Shown here piece by piece: positions 18,510 through 26,585 of a DNA stretch of 64,000 nucleotides. Position 1 is the first letter of the stretch. Every line of letters begins with the position of its first letter. The notes under the pieces were generated by a model. The model did not search any database. It saw only the letters and a program-made list of their open reading frames with translations, and was not told the origin of the DNA. The position numbers and the translations under genes are program-made. The stretch covers positions 2,815,001-2,879,000 of the forward strand of contig NZ_CP065359.1 in the NCBI RefSeq assembly GCF_019904295.1, read 5' to 3'. Source of the stretch: Ruegeria sp. SCSIO 43209. GTDB lineage: Bacteria > Pseudomonadota > Alphaproteobacteria > Rhodobacterales > Rhodobacteraceae.

Positions 18510-19343
18510 ATGACCAATCGCATAGCATTTCAGGGAGAACCCGGCGCATACAGTCACGAAGCCTGCCGGAACGCACGCCCGGATATGGACGCCCTGCCCT
18601 GCCGCACTTTCGAAGATGTGATCGAATCAGTGCGCTCAGGTGAGGCTGATCTGGCCATGCTACCGGTGGAAAATACCACCTATGGTCGTGTGGCCGATAT
18701 TCACCGCCTGCTTCCGCATAGCGGGCTGCACATCATCGACGAAGCATTTGTGCGCGTGCACATCAACCTGTTGGGCGTACCGGGCGCGACTCTGGAGGAT
18801 ATCACTGAGGCGCATTCCCACCTCGTCTTGCTACCACAATGCGCAGGTTTCCTGAAGCAACACGGAATTCGTGGCAGGGTCAGCCCGGATAATGCTCGTG
18901 CCGCACGCGAGGTCGCCGAGATCGGCGACAAACACTCCGCAGCGTTAGCCAGTGAGCTGGCAGGTGAGATTTACGGCCTCAACGTTTTGGCCCGTCACAT
19001 TGAAGATCAGGGCGACAACACGACCCGTTTTCTGGTGATGTCTCGTGAGGCCGACGAATCGCGCCGTGGTGATCACGGCATGATCACAAGTTTTGTCTTT
19101 CAGGTGCGTAACATCCCGGCGGCGCTGTACAAAGCGATGGGCGGATTTGCCACCAACGGAATCAACATGACCAAGCTGGAAAGCTATATGGTCGACGGGT
19201 CCTTCACCGCGACCCAGTTCTATGCCGATATCGTGGGTCATCCAGGCGATCGAAATGTGCAACTGGCGATGGATGAGCTTGAGCATTTTACCACCAACGT
19301 AGAAGTCCTCGGTGTTTATCCGGCGGCGCAACCTCGTGGATAG
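18510..19343 (+). CDS. pheA: Prephenate dehydratase
   Basis: Makes phenylpyruvate from prephenate in phenylalanine synthesis. The 277-residue protein is a stand-alone dehydratase without a chorismate mutase domain. It opens IAFQGEPGAYSHEA, carries the catalytic-site PVENTTYGRVAD and the DNTTRFLVMSRE segment (family TRF motif), and ends with an ACT regulatory domain (MTKLESYMVDGSFTATQFYADI, with the ESR-like Phe-binding region), so feedback inhibition by phenylalanine is expected. ATG at 18510 is preferred to an upstream TTG at 18489 because homology begins here. Confidence 0.95.
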   Translation: MTNRIAFQGEPGAYSHEACRNARPDMDALPCRTFEDVIESVRSGEADLAMLPVENTTYGRVADIHRLLPHSGLHIIDEAFVRVHINLLGVPGATLEDITEAHSHLVLLPQCAGFLKQHGIRGRVSPDNARAAREVAEIGDKHSAALASELAGEIYGLNVLARHIEDQGDNTTRFLVMSREADESRRGDHGMITSFVFQVRNIPAALYKAMGGFATNGINMTKLESYMVDGSFTATQFYADIVGHPGDRNVQLAMDELEHFTTNVEVLGVYPAAQPRG

Positions 19344-19459
19344 TGCAGGCAATCGGCTCGCCCCTTCAAAGGAACGGCCTGGATAGGCGGGGCAGCTACG
19401 CTTGCAGCTTAGAACGGTAACTTGAGTCCTTCGGTGCGACATCCTGAAAGTGCGGCGGA

Positions 19460-19957
19460 CTACGGGTTGGTCACTCCGGTCCCCATGCGAAAGACCTTGC
19501 ATATCGCGCCATCCATCTGCCGATACTCTCTGAATCCCATCGCCTCATAATAGCCAAGGCCGTCGAAATTATTGGCCCCGATCGTAGCATCGATAGCGGG
19601 CAATCCCTGCTGCCTAGCGGCTTGAAGAGAACGTTTGAACAACGCCCGACCGATACCACATCGCGCAGCGGACGGTTTGATATGCGTCCCAATGATGCCC
19701 CACCCGACCGCAACGCCATACGGGTTGTTTCGGGTGGCAAGCTTCAACGACTGGAAACCCAGTATCTGTCCGTCCGGCGCAACGGCAAGGCTACACTGAA
19801 TCCGCTCAGGGTCGCAGATGTAATGCGTCAGTGCAAAGGCGCTGTCGGCGGGCTTGGTCCGCTTTCCAGCCGCTACAAGCGCTGTTAGCACACCGGACAA
19901 GCCATCCGCATCGGCTTCGACAGCGTCGCGTATGATCGGTCTCGTTAAAGTACTCAT
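19460..19957 (-). CDS. GNAT-family N-acetyltransferase
   Basis: A 165-residue protein with the GNAT fold: an N-terminal IRDAVEADADGLSGVLTALV helix region, a central strand GFQSLKL, and an acetyl-CoA loop reading AARCGIGRALFKRSL (the R/Q-x2-GxG/A signature, here R-CGIG-R), then NFDGLGYYEAMGFREYR, the usual motif B end. The acceptor substrate cannot be predicted. It lies 14 bases downstream of an SRPBCC gene on the same strand and may be cotranscribed. Confidence 0.85.
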   Translation of the reverse strand: MSTLTRPIIRDAVEADADGLSGVLTALVAAGKRTKPADSAFALTHYICDPERIQCSLAVAPDGQILGFQSLKLATRNNPYGVAVGWGIIGTHIKPSAARCGIGRALFKRSLQAARQQGLPAIDATIGANNFDGLGYYEAMGFREYRQMDGAICKVFRMGTGVTNP

Positions 19958-19971
19958 CTACTTCTCGGTTG

Positions 19972-20439
19972 TCAGACACCATGGAGGTGTCGTTCCTCCA
20001 TATCGCGCGCGAATTCGCTGAGACGGGTCTGGAACTGCCGCCTGAATCGGGATTGCCCTAACTTCAGGGATTGAAGCAATAGGCGGGCGGGCAGCGTTTT
20101 CGCACCCAGCGATGTTTCAACGCGCAGCCGTGTCCGACGTTGGGAAAGCGCCAAAAGCTCGATCACCGTGTCGCCGTTCATTCCCTTGCTGCTGGACTGG
20201 AACCGCATCAAGGACGGGCGGTCGCATTCAGTCATCTCGATAATGATATGACGTGGCTTGCCACGTATCTTGAATTCGGTCTCCCAGGTTATTCCGGCCT
20301 GCGGCACAACCGACCCCGTGACCCGACGCACATCGACCCCGCGCCGCAAGGCTTTGCGTTCGAAGCGTTCAAAATCCGAGACCATGTTGAAGACCGTCTC
20401 GATTGGGACATCGATATCTTCCTGCGCTGAAAACTGCAT
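19972..20439 (-). CDS. SRPBCC (START/Bet v1-like) family protein
   Basis: A 155-residue soluble protein starting MQFSAQEDIDVPIETVFNMV, the typical N-terminal strand and helix of polyketide-cyclase-like SRPBCC proteins. The middle alternates strands (GITWETEFKIRGKPRHIIIEM) and the end is a long basic helix (LLLQSLKLGQSRFRRQFQTR). These domains bind hydrophobic ligands; the ligand is unknown. It sits between nudC and the acetyltransferase on the same strand. Confidence 0.8.
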   Translation of the reverse strand: MQFSAQEDIDVPIETVFNMVSDFERFERKALRRGVDVRRVTGSVVPQAGITWETEFKIRGKPRHIIIEMTECDRPSLMRFQSSSKGMNGDTVIELLALSQRRTRLRVETSLGAKTLPARLLLQSLKLGQSRFRRQFQTRLSEFARDMEERHLHGV

Positions 20440-20478
20440 GATTGCTTTTCTCTGCCCTAGATTGGGTTCAGTTTCTCG

Positions 20479-21462
20479 TCAGTCCAACGTGTCTGCAAGC
20501 CAGTGTTGCAACAAAAAGTGCGCAATCGCACCTTTTCGGGCAGGCAACAGCTTAGGGTGATCCCCAGCGAAGGCCTGCATCATCTCGGTCCGTGTGACCC
20601 AGATCGCATCCTCGATCTCGACCGGATCGATCTGGATATCGCGCGATAACGCCTCGCCTGCGCATCCAAACATCAGGGATGCGGGAAAGGGCCAGGGTTG
20701 GCTTGCGAGATAGCTCACCGCACCCACGGGCACGCCCGCCTCTTCCATCACTTCGCGCCGCACAGCGGCTTCCAGCGTTTCACCGGGCTCAACAAAACCA
20801 GCCAAAAGCGAATACATGCCTTCAGGCCAGCCCGGAGAGCGCCCCATCAGCACCGAATTGCCATGGGTAATCAACATGATGACCACAGGATCGGTGCGCG
20901 GGAAATGCTGGCCGCCGCAGGCCGGGCAACTGCGCTGCCATCCACCCTGAGACATCTCGCTGCGGGCACCACATCGGGCACAGAATTGATGCGTTTCGTG
21001 CCAGCCGATCACCGCCTTGGCGGTTGCCGCAATCTCTGCGTCTCGTGGGTTGAGGCGTGTCATGATGCGGCGCAGCTCGGCAAAGACACACCCCTCGGGC
21101 AGATCAGGGTGCTGCTGTTCGCTGCGATCGACAAAATCTCCGACACCGGATAAATCCAGCCCTTCAGCCGCCCAGCCCGAGATGCCCATGGCAAAAAGCG
21201 GCGATCCATCCTCGGATTTTCCAAGGAAAATCGGTTGCTCGATCACACCGCCCGGGCCTTGTTCGAGAATCTTGTGCGTCATCGGAAGCCGGACGAGCCG
21301 GTCCAGTGCCTCACCCTCAACCAACAGTTTGCCACGCCACAGCAACACACATGTTGCCAAAGGGTCACGATAAACCTGTGCCAGTTTGTCCGCGTCGCCG
21401 CGCAGCAAACCCGCCCGATCCAGTGCCGAGCCGCCAAATGTCACCTGTTCTGCGCGTTTCAT
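20479..21462 (-). CDS. nudC: NAD(+)/NADH pyrophosphatase NudC
   Basis: Nudix hydrolase that cleaves NAD(H) to NMN(H) and AMP, and in characterised members removes NAD caps from RNA. The 327-residue protein has the N-terminal NUDIX-like domain, a four-cysteine zinc ribbon (CARCGA ... CPACGG), the Nudix box GFVEPGETLEAAVRREVMEEAG (split here: Gx5E, x7, REVMEE) and the NudC-specific SQPWPFPASLM motif. I place the start at 21462 (MKRAEQVTFGG); the open frame continues upstream, but those residues are compositionally unlike protein and overlap the promoter of the divergent cpdB gene. Confidence 0.95.
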   Translation of the reverse strand: MKRAEQVTFGGSALDRAGLLRGDADKLAQVYRDPLATCVLLWRGKLLVEGEALDRLVRLPMTHKILEQGPGGVIEQPIFLGKSEDGSPLFAMGISGWAAEGLDLSGVGDFVDRSEQQHPDLPEGCVFAELRRIMTRLNPRDAEIAATAKAVIGWHETHQFCARCGARSEMSQGGWQRSCPACGGQHFPRTDPVVIMLITHGNSVLMGRSPGWPEGMYSLLAGFVEPGETLEAAVRREVMEEAGVPVGAVSYLASQPWPFPASLMFGCAGEALSRDIQIDPVEIEDAIWVTRTEMMQAFAGDHPKLLPARKGAIAHFLLQHWLADTLD

Positions 21463-21658
21463 GCCTGCCGTTCCTGACTGCCGCGCAAAGGGCTGCCACG
21501 TCTTACCTGATCGTGCAACGGGTATCGACCAAACATTTTTCGACCCTGCCGCGGAATGACCGCAGCATCGCCCCGGAAATTGCATTAAATCGACCTCATG
21601 GTGGAAACGTTGGCACACTGACAGCTAGAAGTTGAAGATATTGAAATCAAAGCATTTA

Positions 21659-23521
21659 ATGCGACGACGAAGAGATGCGGGTGATAGCGCACGGATTCGA
21701 ATCCTTGCAACATCCGATCTACACATGCACCTGACGTCATATGATTACTATTCGGATCGCCCCGAACCTGCGATTGGTTTGACCCGTACCGCCAGCCTGA
21801 TTCACGAGGCGCGCAGACAGGCTGAACGCGACGACGCCCTTGTGCTGTTGTTTGACAATGGTGATAGCCTGCAGGGAACGCCATTTGGCAACTGGGCAGC
21901 TGAACACGTGCCAGACGCCCATCCCCTGCCACGCGCGTTCAACACGTTGAACTATGACGCGATCGGATTGGGTAATCACGATTTCGGATTTGGGCTGGAA
22001 CTCGTCAATCGCATCGCTCGCCAAACCGCCTGCCCAATGATTTGCAGCAATATGCAAACCACTCAGACCGAACAAGGTTGGGATGTACACACGATTCTGC
22101 ATCGGGTTGTCAGACTAAATGGACAGGACACCGCAATCCGCATCGGGGTTCTTTCTGTTTTGCCCTCTCAAACCGCACAGTGGGAAGCACATCTGCTAAC
22201 GGACCGGGTCGTGGTAACAGACATTCTGGCCGCTGCGCGGCGCGCTGCTGAAGATCTCAGCGTGCAAGGTTGCGACCTGATTGTCGCCCTTGCGCATACC
22301 GGACTGGGATCGGCAATGGCCGAGCCGGATATGGAAAACGCGATCATCCCGCTGGCCGAGATGCCGCTGATTGATGCCGTCGTCGCAGGCCACACCCATC
22401 TGACACTGCCCGGAAAGGCGCATGATGGTTATCCATTCGTCGACAGTACGCGGGGGCTTGTCCATGGAACGCCGGTTGTCATGCAGGGTTGGGCCGGGTC
22501 TCATCTTGGGATCATTGATCTGACACTGCAAAAAGATACCACCGGCGATTGGCGCATTACAGGCAGCCATGTCGAAGCGCGGGCAATCGCTCAATCGGGT
22601 ACAGAAATACCCGAATGCCAAAGGATCACAGAGCTGTTTGCGACCGGCCACGCTGCGACGCGCAAAAGGGTGACCAGGCCAGTGGGCACAATCCCACACA
22701 CGCTGCACAGCTACTTCTCATATTGCGTACCGGATCGCGGTCTGGCCTTGGTTGCGGCGGCTCAGGCCGCTGCCCTACGCCCGCATTTGGTCGATACCGA
22801 CTGGGCAGATTTGCCTATCATATCGTCAGCCGCCCCGGCAAAGTTCGGCGGGCGCGCAGGAAGCAAGTACTACACGGATATCCCCTCAGGCGAGATTTCA
22901 GTTCGACATATCGCCGATCTCAGTGTCTTTCCTAATGAATTGCGCGCGGTGCTGGCCTCAGGTTCTCAGATTCGGGACTGGCTTGAGATGTCAGCCGGGC
23001 TGTTCCATCAACTTGGCTCAGACGCCCCGATCGATCTTGCCGATCCTCAGCGCACGGGCTTCAACTTCGATGTCCTGCATGGTGTCACCTACCAGATCGA
23101 TCTTTCGCAACCGGCGCGGTTCGATACGCTCGGTCGAGTGATTGATCCGGCATTTTCCCGCATACGCAACCTGGAATTCGATGGGCAGCCGATTGCGCCT
23201 GACCAGAGTTTCCTTGTCGCCACCAATAACTACCGCGCCAATGGCGGTGGTCATTTTCCAATTGCGCGACAAGCCCGTATGATTGACCTGCCTCAGATCA
23301 GCATACAGGATATTCTATGCAAATACGTCGCGGGCACATTGCCCGCCGACCCACTCGCGCATGCACCGCGCCCCTTTTCTTTTGTACCAAACCAAAGGCA
23401 GGGCGCGATCCTGACAACGGGGCCGCGCGCGCTACACCATGTTGCAGAGCTTGCTGAGTATCATCCACGCATTCTGCCCGACGTTGCGGATGGTTTCATG
23501 CGTATTCATCTGACCTTCTGA
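21659..23521 (+). CDS. cpdB: 2',3'-cyclic-nucleotide 2'-phosphodiesterase/3'-nucleotidase
   Basis: Two-domain metallophosphoesterase that salvages nucleotides. The metal-binding motifs are ILATSDLHMHL (D-x-H), DNGDSLQGTP, LGNHDFG, and VAGHTHL with H-x-H; the 5'-nucleotidase C-terminal domain follows, with the substrate-sandwich NYRANGGGHFP loop. The start is uncertain: ATG at 21659 (620 residues) or TTG at 21632. With either start the N-terminus is RRRRDAGDSARIR and lacks a signal peptide, unlike the periplasmic enterobacterial enzyme. Confidence 0.92.
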   Translation: MRRRRDAGDSARIRILATSDLHMHLTSYDYYSDRPEPAIGLTRTASLIHEARRQAERDDALVLLFDNGDSLQGTPFGNWAAEHVPDAHPLPRAFNTLNYDAIGLGNHDFGFGLELVNRIARQTACPMICSNMQTTQTEQGWDVHTILHRVVRLNGQDTAIRIGVLSVLPSQTAQWEAHLLTDRVVVTDILAAARRAAEDLSVQGCDLIVALAHTGLGSAMAEPDMENAIIPLAEMPLIDAVVAGHTHLTLPGKAHDGYPFVDSTRGLVHGTPVVMQGWAGSHLGIIDLTLQKDTTGDWRITGSHVEARAIAQSGTEIPECQRITELFATGHAATRKRVTRPVGTIPHTLHSYFSYCVPDRGLALVAAAQAAALRPHLVDTDWADLPIISSAAPAKFGGRAGSKYYTDIPSGEISVRHIADLSVFPNELRAVLASGSQIRDWLEMSAGLFHQLGSDAPIDLADPQRTGFNFDVLHGVTYQIDLSQPARFDTLGRVIDPAFSRIRNLEFDGQPIAPDQSFLVATNNYRANGGGHFPIARQARMIDLPQISIQDILCKYVAGTLPADPLAHAPRPFSFVPNQRQGAILTTGPRALHHVAELAEYHPRILPDVADGFMRIHLTF

Positions 23522-23560
23522 CGGGTTGCCATTTTCAGGGGATGCACCTATATCGGCTTT

Positions 23561-23654
23561 GAGAGGTTGGCGCGGGCGAGCGCCTCGCCAACCTGGTCAG
23601 GTCCGGAAGGAAGCAGCCACAACGAGCCCCGCTTGGGTCGATGTCCAACCTCTC
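23561..23654 (+). ncRNA. ffs: Signal recognition particle RNA (4.5S, small bacterial type)
   Basis: The conserved domain IV is present: GGTCAGGTCCGGAAGGAAGC followed by AGCCA. The two ends pair (GAGAGGTTGG at 23561-23570 with CCAACCTCTC at 23645-23654), giving the single long hairpin of about 94 nucleotides expected in proteobacteria. It binds Ffh to deliver nascent membrane proteins. The gene lies between cpdB and rsgA. Exact ends may differ by a few bases. Confidence 0.95.
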
Positions 23655-23686
23655 ACTTAGAACCTATCAGCCGCAGGAGGGCGTTT

Positions 23687-23725
23687 ATGATTGTAGCAAA
23701 AACCCTTCGGGCAGACCGGTTCTGA
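23687..23725 (+). other. Possible 12-codon leader ORF with strong ribosome site
   Basis: GCAGGAGGGCG lies just before an ATG that opens 12 codons (MIVAKTLRADRF) and a TGA. It lies between the SRP RNA and rsgA. The ribosome site is much better than that of rsgA itself, so translation is plausible. Nothing in the peptide suggests an attenuator, and it could be a remnant or chance. Confidence 0.3.
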
Positions 23726-23817
23726 TCCTTTCCGATCAACTGATTGCCTGAACACGTCGTCGGCGGATGCGCGATTGCCATTCGACGGGATTGCTGTTTC
23801 TGATCACAGGCAGACCA

Positions 23818-24846
23818 ATGTTACTTTCCTTTCCGGACCTCGGATGGTCCTCTCATTTCGCGGCTCAGCATACGGCTGATCCGTCACTTCTTCCGTATCG
23901 CATCTCGGCCGTACACCGGGATCGACTGATCGGGCTGAGCCCTGAAGGTGAATCGCCTTTGTTATCTCTGGATCAATCAACCGGTGCATATGCCGTCGGA
24001 GATTGGGTTCTGGTGGATGAAAACAAACGCATACGCCGCGTGCTGGACCGGCGCAGCCTGCTGCAGCGCCGGGCCGCAGGTGCAGGGGCAGCGGCGCAGC
24101 TGATTGCTGCAAATGTTGATGTGCTGTTCATCGTCAGTTCCTGCAACGCCGATTTCAATATGCCACGATTGGAGCGGTATCTTGCGCTGGCACATCAGGC
24201 AGGCTGCTATCCGGTGGTCGTTCTGACCAAATCGGACATGTGCGATGATCCGAGCCTTTATGTAGATCAAGCCCAATCGCTCGCCCCGTTTCTGACGGTA
24301 CTTGCGGTCAACGCGCTGGATCACGGCGATCTCGAACAAGTTCTGTCGTGGTGTCCGAAAGGACAAACCAGCGCCTTGATTGGATCATCCGGCGTTGGGA
24401 AAACGACGCTCGCCAACGGGATGACGGGGCAGGATCAGGCCACCGCAGGTATTCGCGAAGACGATGCGCGCGGCAGGCACACAACAACCTCACGCGCCTT
24501 GCATCGCATGCGCAATGGCGGCTGGCTGATCGATACGCCCGGCATGCGCGCGTTACGTCTGCTAGATGCGCAAGAGGGGTTGGATGAGGTGTTCTCGGAC
24601 ATCTCAGACCTCAGCCTGAATTGCCGCTTCTCGGATTGTCAGCACGAGACCGAGCCCGGATGTGCGGTGCAGGCGGCAATCGACGCTGGTACGCTTGATC
24701 CCGCGCGGCTGGACCGCTGGCGCAAGCTGCGGCGCGAAGACCAACACAATTCCGCTTCGGTGGCGCAGGCCCGCGCCCGCGACAAGGCGTTCGGCAAGAT
24801 GGTGCGCAGCGTGATGCACGAGAAAAAATCCCGTAAAGGGCTATAA
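23818..24846 (+). CDS. rsgA: Ribosome small-subunit-dependent GTPase RsgA
   Basis: Circularly permuted GTPase that acts in late 30S ribosome maturation. The 342-residue protein has an OB-fold N-terminal domain (AYAVGDWVLVDENKRIRRVL), G motifs in permuted order: TKSD (G4), then the P-loop GSSGVGKTTL (G1), GRHTTTSRAL (G2) and DTPGMRAL (G3), and a C-terminal zinc finger (NCRFSDCQHETEPGC). Start taken at 23818 (MLLSFPDLGW); the frame is open to 23767, but homology begins here and an AGG lies upstream. Confidence 0.95.
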   Translation: MLLSFPDLGWSSHFAAQHTADPSLLPYRISAVHRDRLIGLSPEGESPLLSLDQSTGAYAVGDWVLVDENKRIRRVLDRRSLLQRRAAGAGAAAQLIAANVDVLFIVSSCNADFNMPRLERYLALAHQAGCYPVVVLTKSDMCDDPSLYVDQAQSLAPFLTVLAVNALDHGDLEQVLSWCPKGQTSALIGSSGVGKTTLANGMTGQDQATAGIREDDARGRHTTTSRALHRMRNGGWLIDTPGMRALRLLDAQEGLDEVFSDISDLSLNCRFSDCQHETEPGCAVQAAIDAGTLDPARLDRWRKLRREDQHNSASVAQARARDKAFGKMVRSVMHEKKSRKGL

Positions 24847-24850
24847 CGAA

Positions 24851-24878
24851 GCTGGGCACCGGCCTACCGGTGCCCAGC
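24851..24878. terminator. Strong hairpin between rsgA and the hydrolase gene
   Basis: GCTGGGCACCGG (24851-24862) pairs perfectly with CCGGTGCCCAGC (24867-24878) around CCTA, between convergent genes. The 12-bp GC-rich stem lacks a U-run but is placed to end both transcripts. Confidence 0.6.
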
Positions 24879-24882
24879 GCTA

Positions 24883-25740
24883 TCAGGCGATCAGCCTAGG
24901 CCAGACTGCCGCATTCCGTCTTGCGAATGCACCGATATGGCCGATCTTGGATACTCCGAATTCGCTTGGTGCAAGCAGATGGCGCCCGGCTTTGGGTCCA
25001 TAGAGATCGGCAAGACGCCAGACAGCATCCGGCGGCACCATTTCATCATCTGCGAAGGTAAACAGATCGACACGTTTGCCCAAGTCTTCCCAGCGGGCGG
25101 CGGGCAGTGTCGTGCCGATCTCTGGCACATAGCTTTTGGGGGCGGTGCACCATTTGCGCCATTGCCAATAGACTTGGGCAGGCAGGTCCGATCCAAACCC
25201 GACCAACCGTCCGGGCAGGTAGCCAAGCGCCTTGACCACCAGCGGCGCGTGACCAAACCAGAACAACGCCGCCAAAGCGCGATAAGGCCAAGGGTGATCC
25301 GCCAGCGTTACCAGACCCGAACAGACACAGATCATCCTGTCAATCTGATCGATATCGGGTTGGATCGGGCCAAACATTCCGCCCAAGGAATGACCGATGC
25401 TCCATAGCTTGGCCTGCGGAAACCGTCGGCGCATCTCGGCCCGGGCGGCTGGAATGTCGATCAACGCCCAATCGGCCATGGTGACATTTGACCGCTTTTG
25501 CGAACCCACCAAAGAGTGACCAAAATCCCGGTAATCGTAAGTCAGGCAGGCCATGCCCTGTTCTTCGGCGAGCCATCGGGCGAAGTACTGATAGTAATCC
25601 CTCGGCACCCCAGTCGCACCGTTTATGACGACCACCTTTTCGGGGTCGGCAACCGGACGGTAAAGCCGCGCCGACAACATTGCCGGGCCGGACGGGATTT
25701 GAAAATCCTCGGTCACAACCGCCTGCTGCGTGTCCAACAT
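24883..25740 (-). CDS. Alpha/beta hydrolase fold protein
   Basis: A 285-residue alpha/beta hydrolase of the YheT/CPO-like group. The nucleophile elbow is SIGHSLGGMFG (GxSxG with Ser as nucleophile), an acid is available in FADDEMVPPDA, and the histidine is probably that of SKIGHIGAFAR near the C-terminus. Other landmarks are VVINGATGVPRDYYQYFARWL and LTYDYRDFGHS. The substrate is unknown. The start at 25740 (MLDTQQAVV) has GGAGGG five bases upstream. A perfect 16-base palindrome lies over its promoter, so the gene is probably repressed by a TetR-type protein encoded elsewhere. Confidence 0.85.
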   Translation of the reverse strand: MLDTQQAVVTEDFQIPSGPAMLSARLYRPVADPEKVVVINGATGVPRDYYQYFARWLAEEQGMACLTYDYRDFGHSLVGSQKRSNVTMADWALIDIPAARAEMRRRFPQAKLWSIGHSLGGMFGPIQPDIDQIDRMICVCSGLVTLADHPWPYRALAALFWFGHAPLVVKALGYLPGRLVGFGSDLPAQVYWQWRKWCTAPKSYVPEIGTTLPAARWEDLGKRVDLFTFADDEMVPPDAVWRLADLYGPKAGRHLLAPSEFGVSKIGHIGAFARRNAAVWPRLIA

Positions 25741-25759
25741 GGTGCCCTCCAATACCGAC

Positions 25760-25775
25760 TGAACTGATCAGTTCA
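25760..25775 (-). promoter_or_regulatory. Perfect 16-bp palindrome, TetR-type operator (TGAACTGATCAGTTCA)
   Basis: A perfect inverted repeat 20 bases upstream of the hydrolase ATG. It overlaps the -10 region of a candidate leftward promoter: TTGACT at 25790-25795 and ACTGAT at 25767-25772, 17 bases apart. Size and perfect symmetry fit a TetR-family operator placed for repression. No TetR gene is present in the window. Confidence 0.65.
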
Positions 25776-25840
25776 CCCGAAGCGCCTCAAGTCAAGGTTG
25801 ACGTGACTGGACCATACGTCACTTGCCTGACGCAATCTTC

Positions 25841-25870
25841 TTGACTCGGGCACGGCGCAGCCGCTAGCCA
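25841..25870 (+). promoter_or_regulatory. Candidate promoter of the cobalamin riboswitch transcript
   Basis: TTGACT (25841-25846) and TAGCCA (25865-25870) are 18 bases apart and would start transcription near 25877, right at the 5' strand of the riboswitch P1 helix (25880). The -10 is a weak match. Confidence 0.4.
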
Positions 25871-25879
25871 TGTCGCGAT

Positions 25880-26080
25880 GGTTCTCGCGCCCAATCGGGC
25901 CGGGATGAAAAGGGAACACGGTGCGGTTCTGCCCGGATAAATCCGGAAAGAACCTAGTCCGAGACTGCCCCCGCAACTGTAAGCGGAGAGCAATGCCGAG
26001 ATACCACTGGCCTCGAAGGCTGGGAAGGTCGGCAAAGCGATGACCCGCAAGTCAGGAGACCTGCCATCAGATGTAGAACC
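25880..26080 (+). promoter_or_regulatory. Cobalamin (adenosylcobalamin-type) riboswitch
   Basis: Conserved blocks appear in the right order: GGGAACACGGTGCGGTT, CCCCCGCAACTGTAAGCGG, GCCGAGATACCACTGG, GGGAAGGTCGGC and GACCCGCAAGTCAGGAGACC (the B12 box region). The ends pair as P1: GGTTCT (25880-25885) with AGAACC (26075-26080). It precedes a single gene at 26174 whose ribosome site is locked in a hairpin, so cobalamin is expected to reduce translation. The next gene is on the other strand, so the riboswitch controls only that one gene. Confidence 0.93.
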
Positions 26081-26142
26081 GAAACTCGGGCGGGGAGTCC
26101 GGGACGGGTTTGATCGTGCTCCGCAACGACCAACCTGTGCCA

Positions 26143-26168
26143 CGCCCTCGCCCTGCGCGCGGAGGGCG
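26143..26168 (+). promoter_or_regulatory. Hairpin sequestering the ribosome site of the riboswitch-controlled gene
   Basis: CGCCCTC (26143-26149) pairs with GAGGGCG (26162-26168). The 3' strand contains most of the GGAGGG Shine-Dalgarno sequence (26161-26166) of the gene starting at 26174. This is the usual expression platform for translational control by a cobalamin riboswitch. Confidence 0.65.
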
Positions 26169-26173
26169 CATTG

Positions 26174-26581
26174 ATGATCTGGAAGACCAAAACACACGAA
26201 TTCGCGGCGACTGTGTGCCAACGTACTGGCGCACCCTGCCCCGCATTGGCACAGATGGCGCGGGCTCTGACGCAGACCATGTCCGCCACAAAACCGGTCA
26301 CGAAAACTGAGTTTGAGATTGAAGGCACCATAGATCTGTCGCACTGCCCGGAAGGATGCACCGCCCGCTTTCGCGCCCAATGCGACCAGATACGTGTATT
26401 CTGCGGAACCGATCCTGAAATCGATACCGGCCGGCTGGATGACTACGCAGACATGATGTTCGGAACCGAGTACCGCAGCCTACCCGCAGACCTGCTAAGG
26501 AATCCTCCTTGCGCCATGCTTGAGGCTTCGCTTCTGGTGCAGCACAACGGTGGCGAAATCTCGCCACATGTTGGTGTCTAA
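26174..26581 (+). CDS. Cys-rich protein of unknown function under cobalamin control
   Basis: A 135-residue soluble protein I do not recognise. The ATG at 26174 has GGAGGG seven bases upstream. Seven cysteines fall in pairs: C15-x6-C22 (VCQRTGAPC), C58-x3-C62 (LSHCPEGCTARF), C70-x6-C77 (CDQIRVFC), plus C113. The order of an N-terminal Cx6C before a helix and a later CxxxC resembles thioredoxin-fold [2Fe-2S] ferredoxins and the DUF1636 metal-binding family, several of which are linked to B12 genes; this is inference, and no family match was verified. There is no signal peptide. The gene is alone behind a cobalamin riboswitch, so a role in cobalt/cobalamin supply is likely. Confidence 0.75.
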   Translation: MIWKTKTHEFAATVCQRTGAPCPALAQMARALTQTMSATKPVTKTEFEIEGTIDLSHCPEGCTARFRAQCDQIRVFCGTDPEIDTGRLDDYADMMFGTEYRSLPADLLRNPPCAMLEASLLVQHNGGEISPHVGV

Positions 26582-26585
26582 GCCG

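Noticed and set aside
25787..26380. Minus-strand open frames across the riboswitch region
   Set aside because: They run antisense through the conserved cobalamin riboswitch and have no ribosome site or domain.
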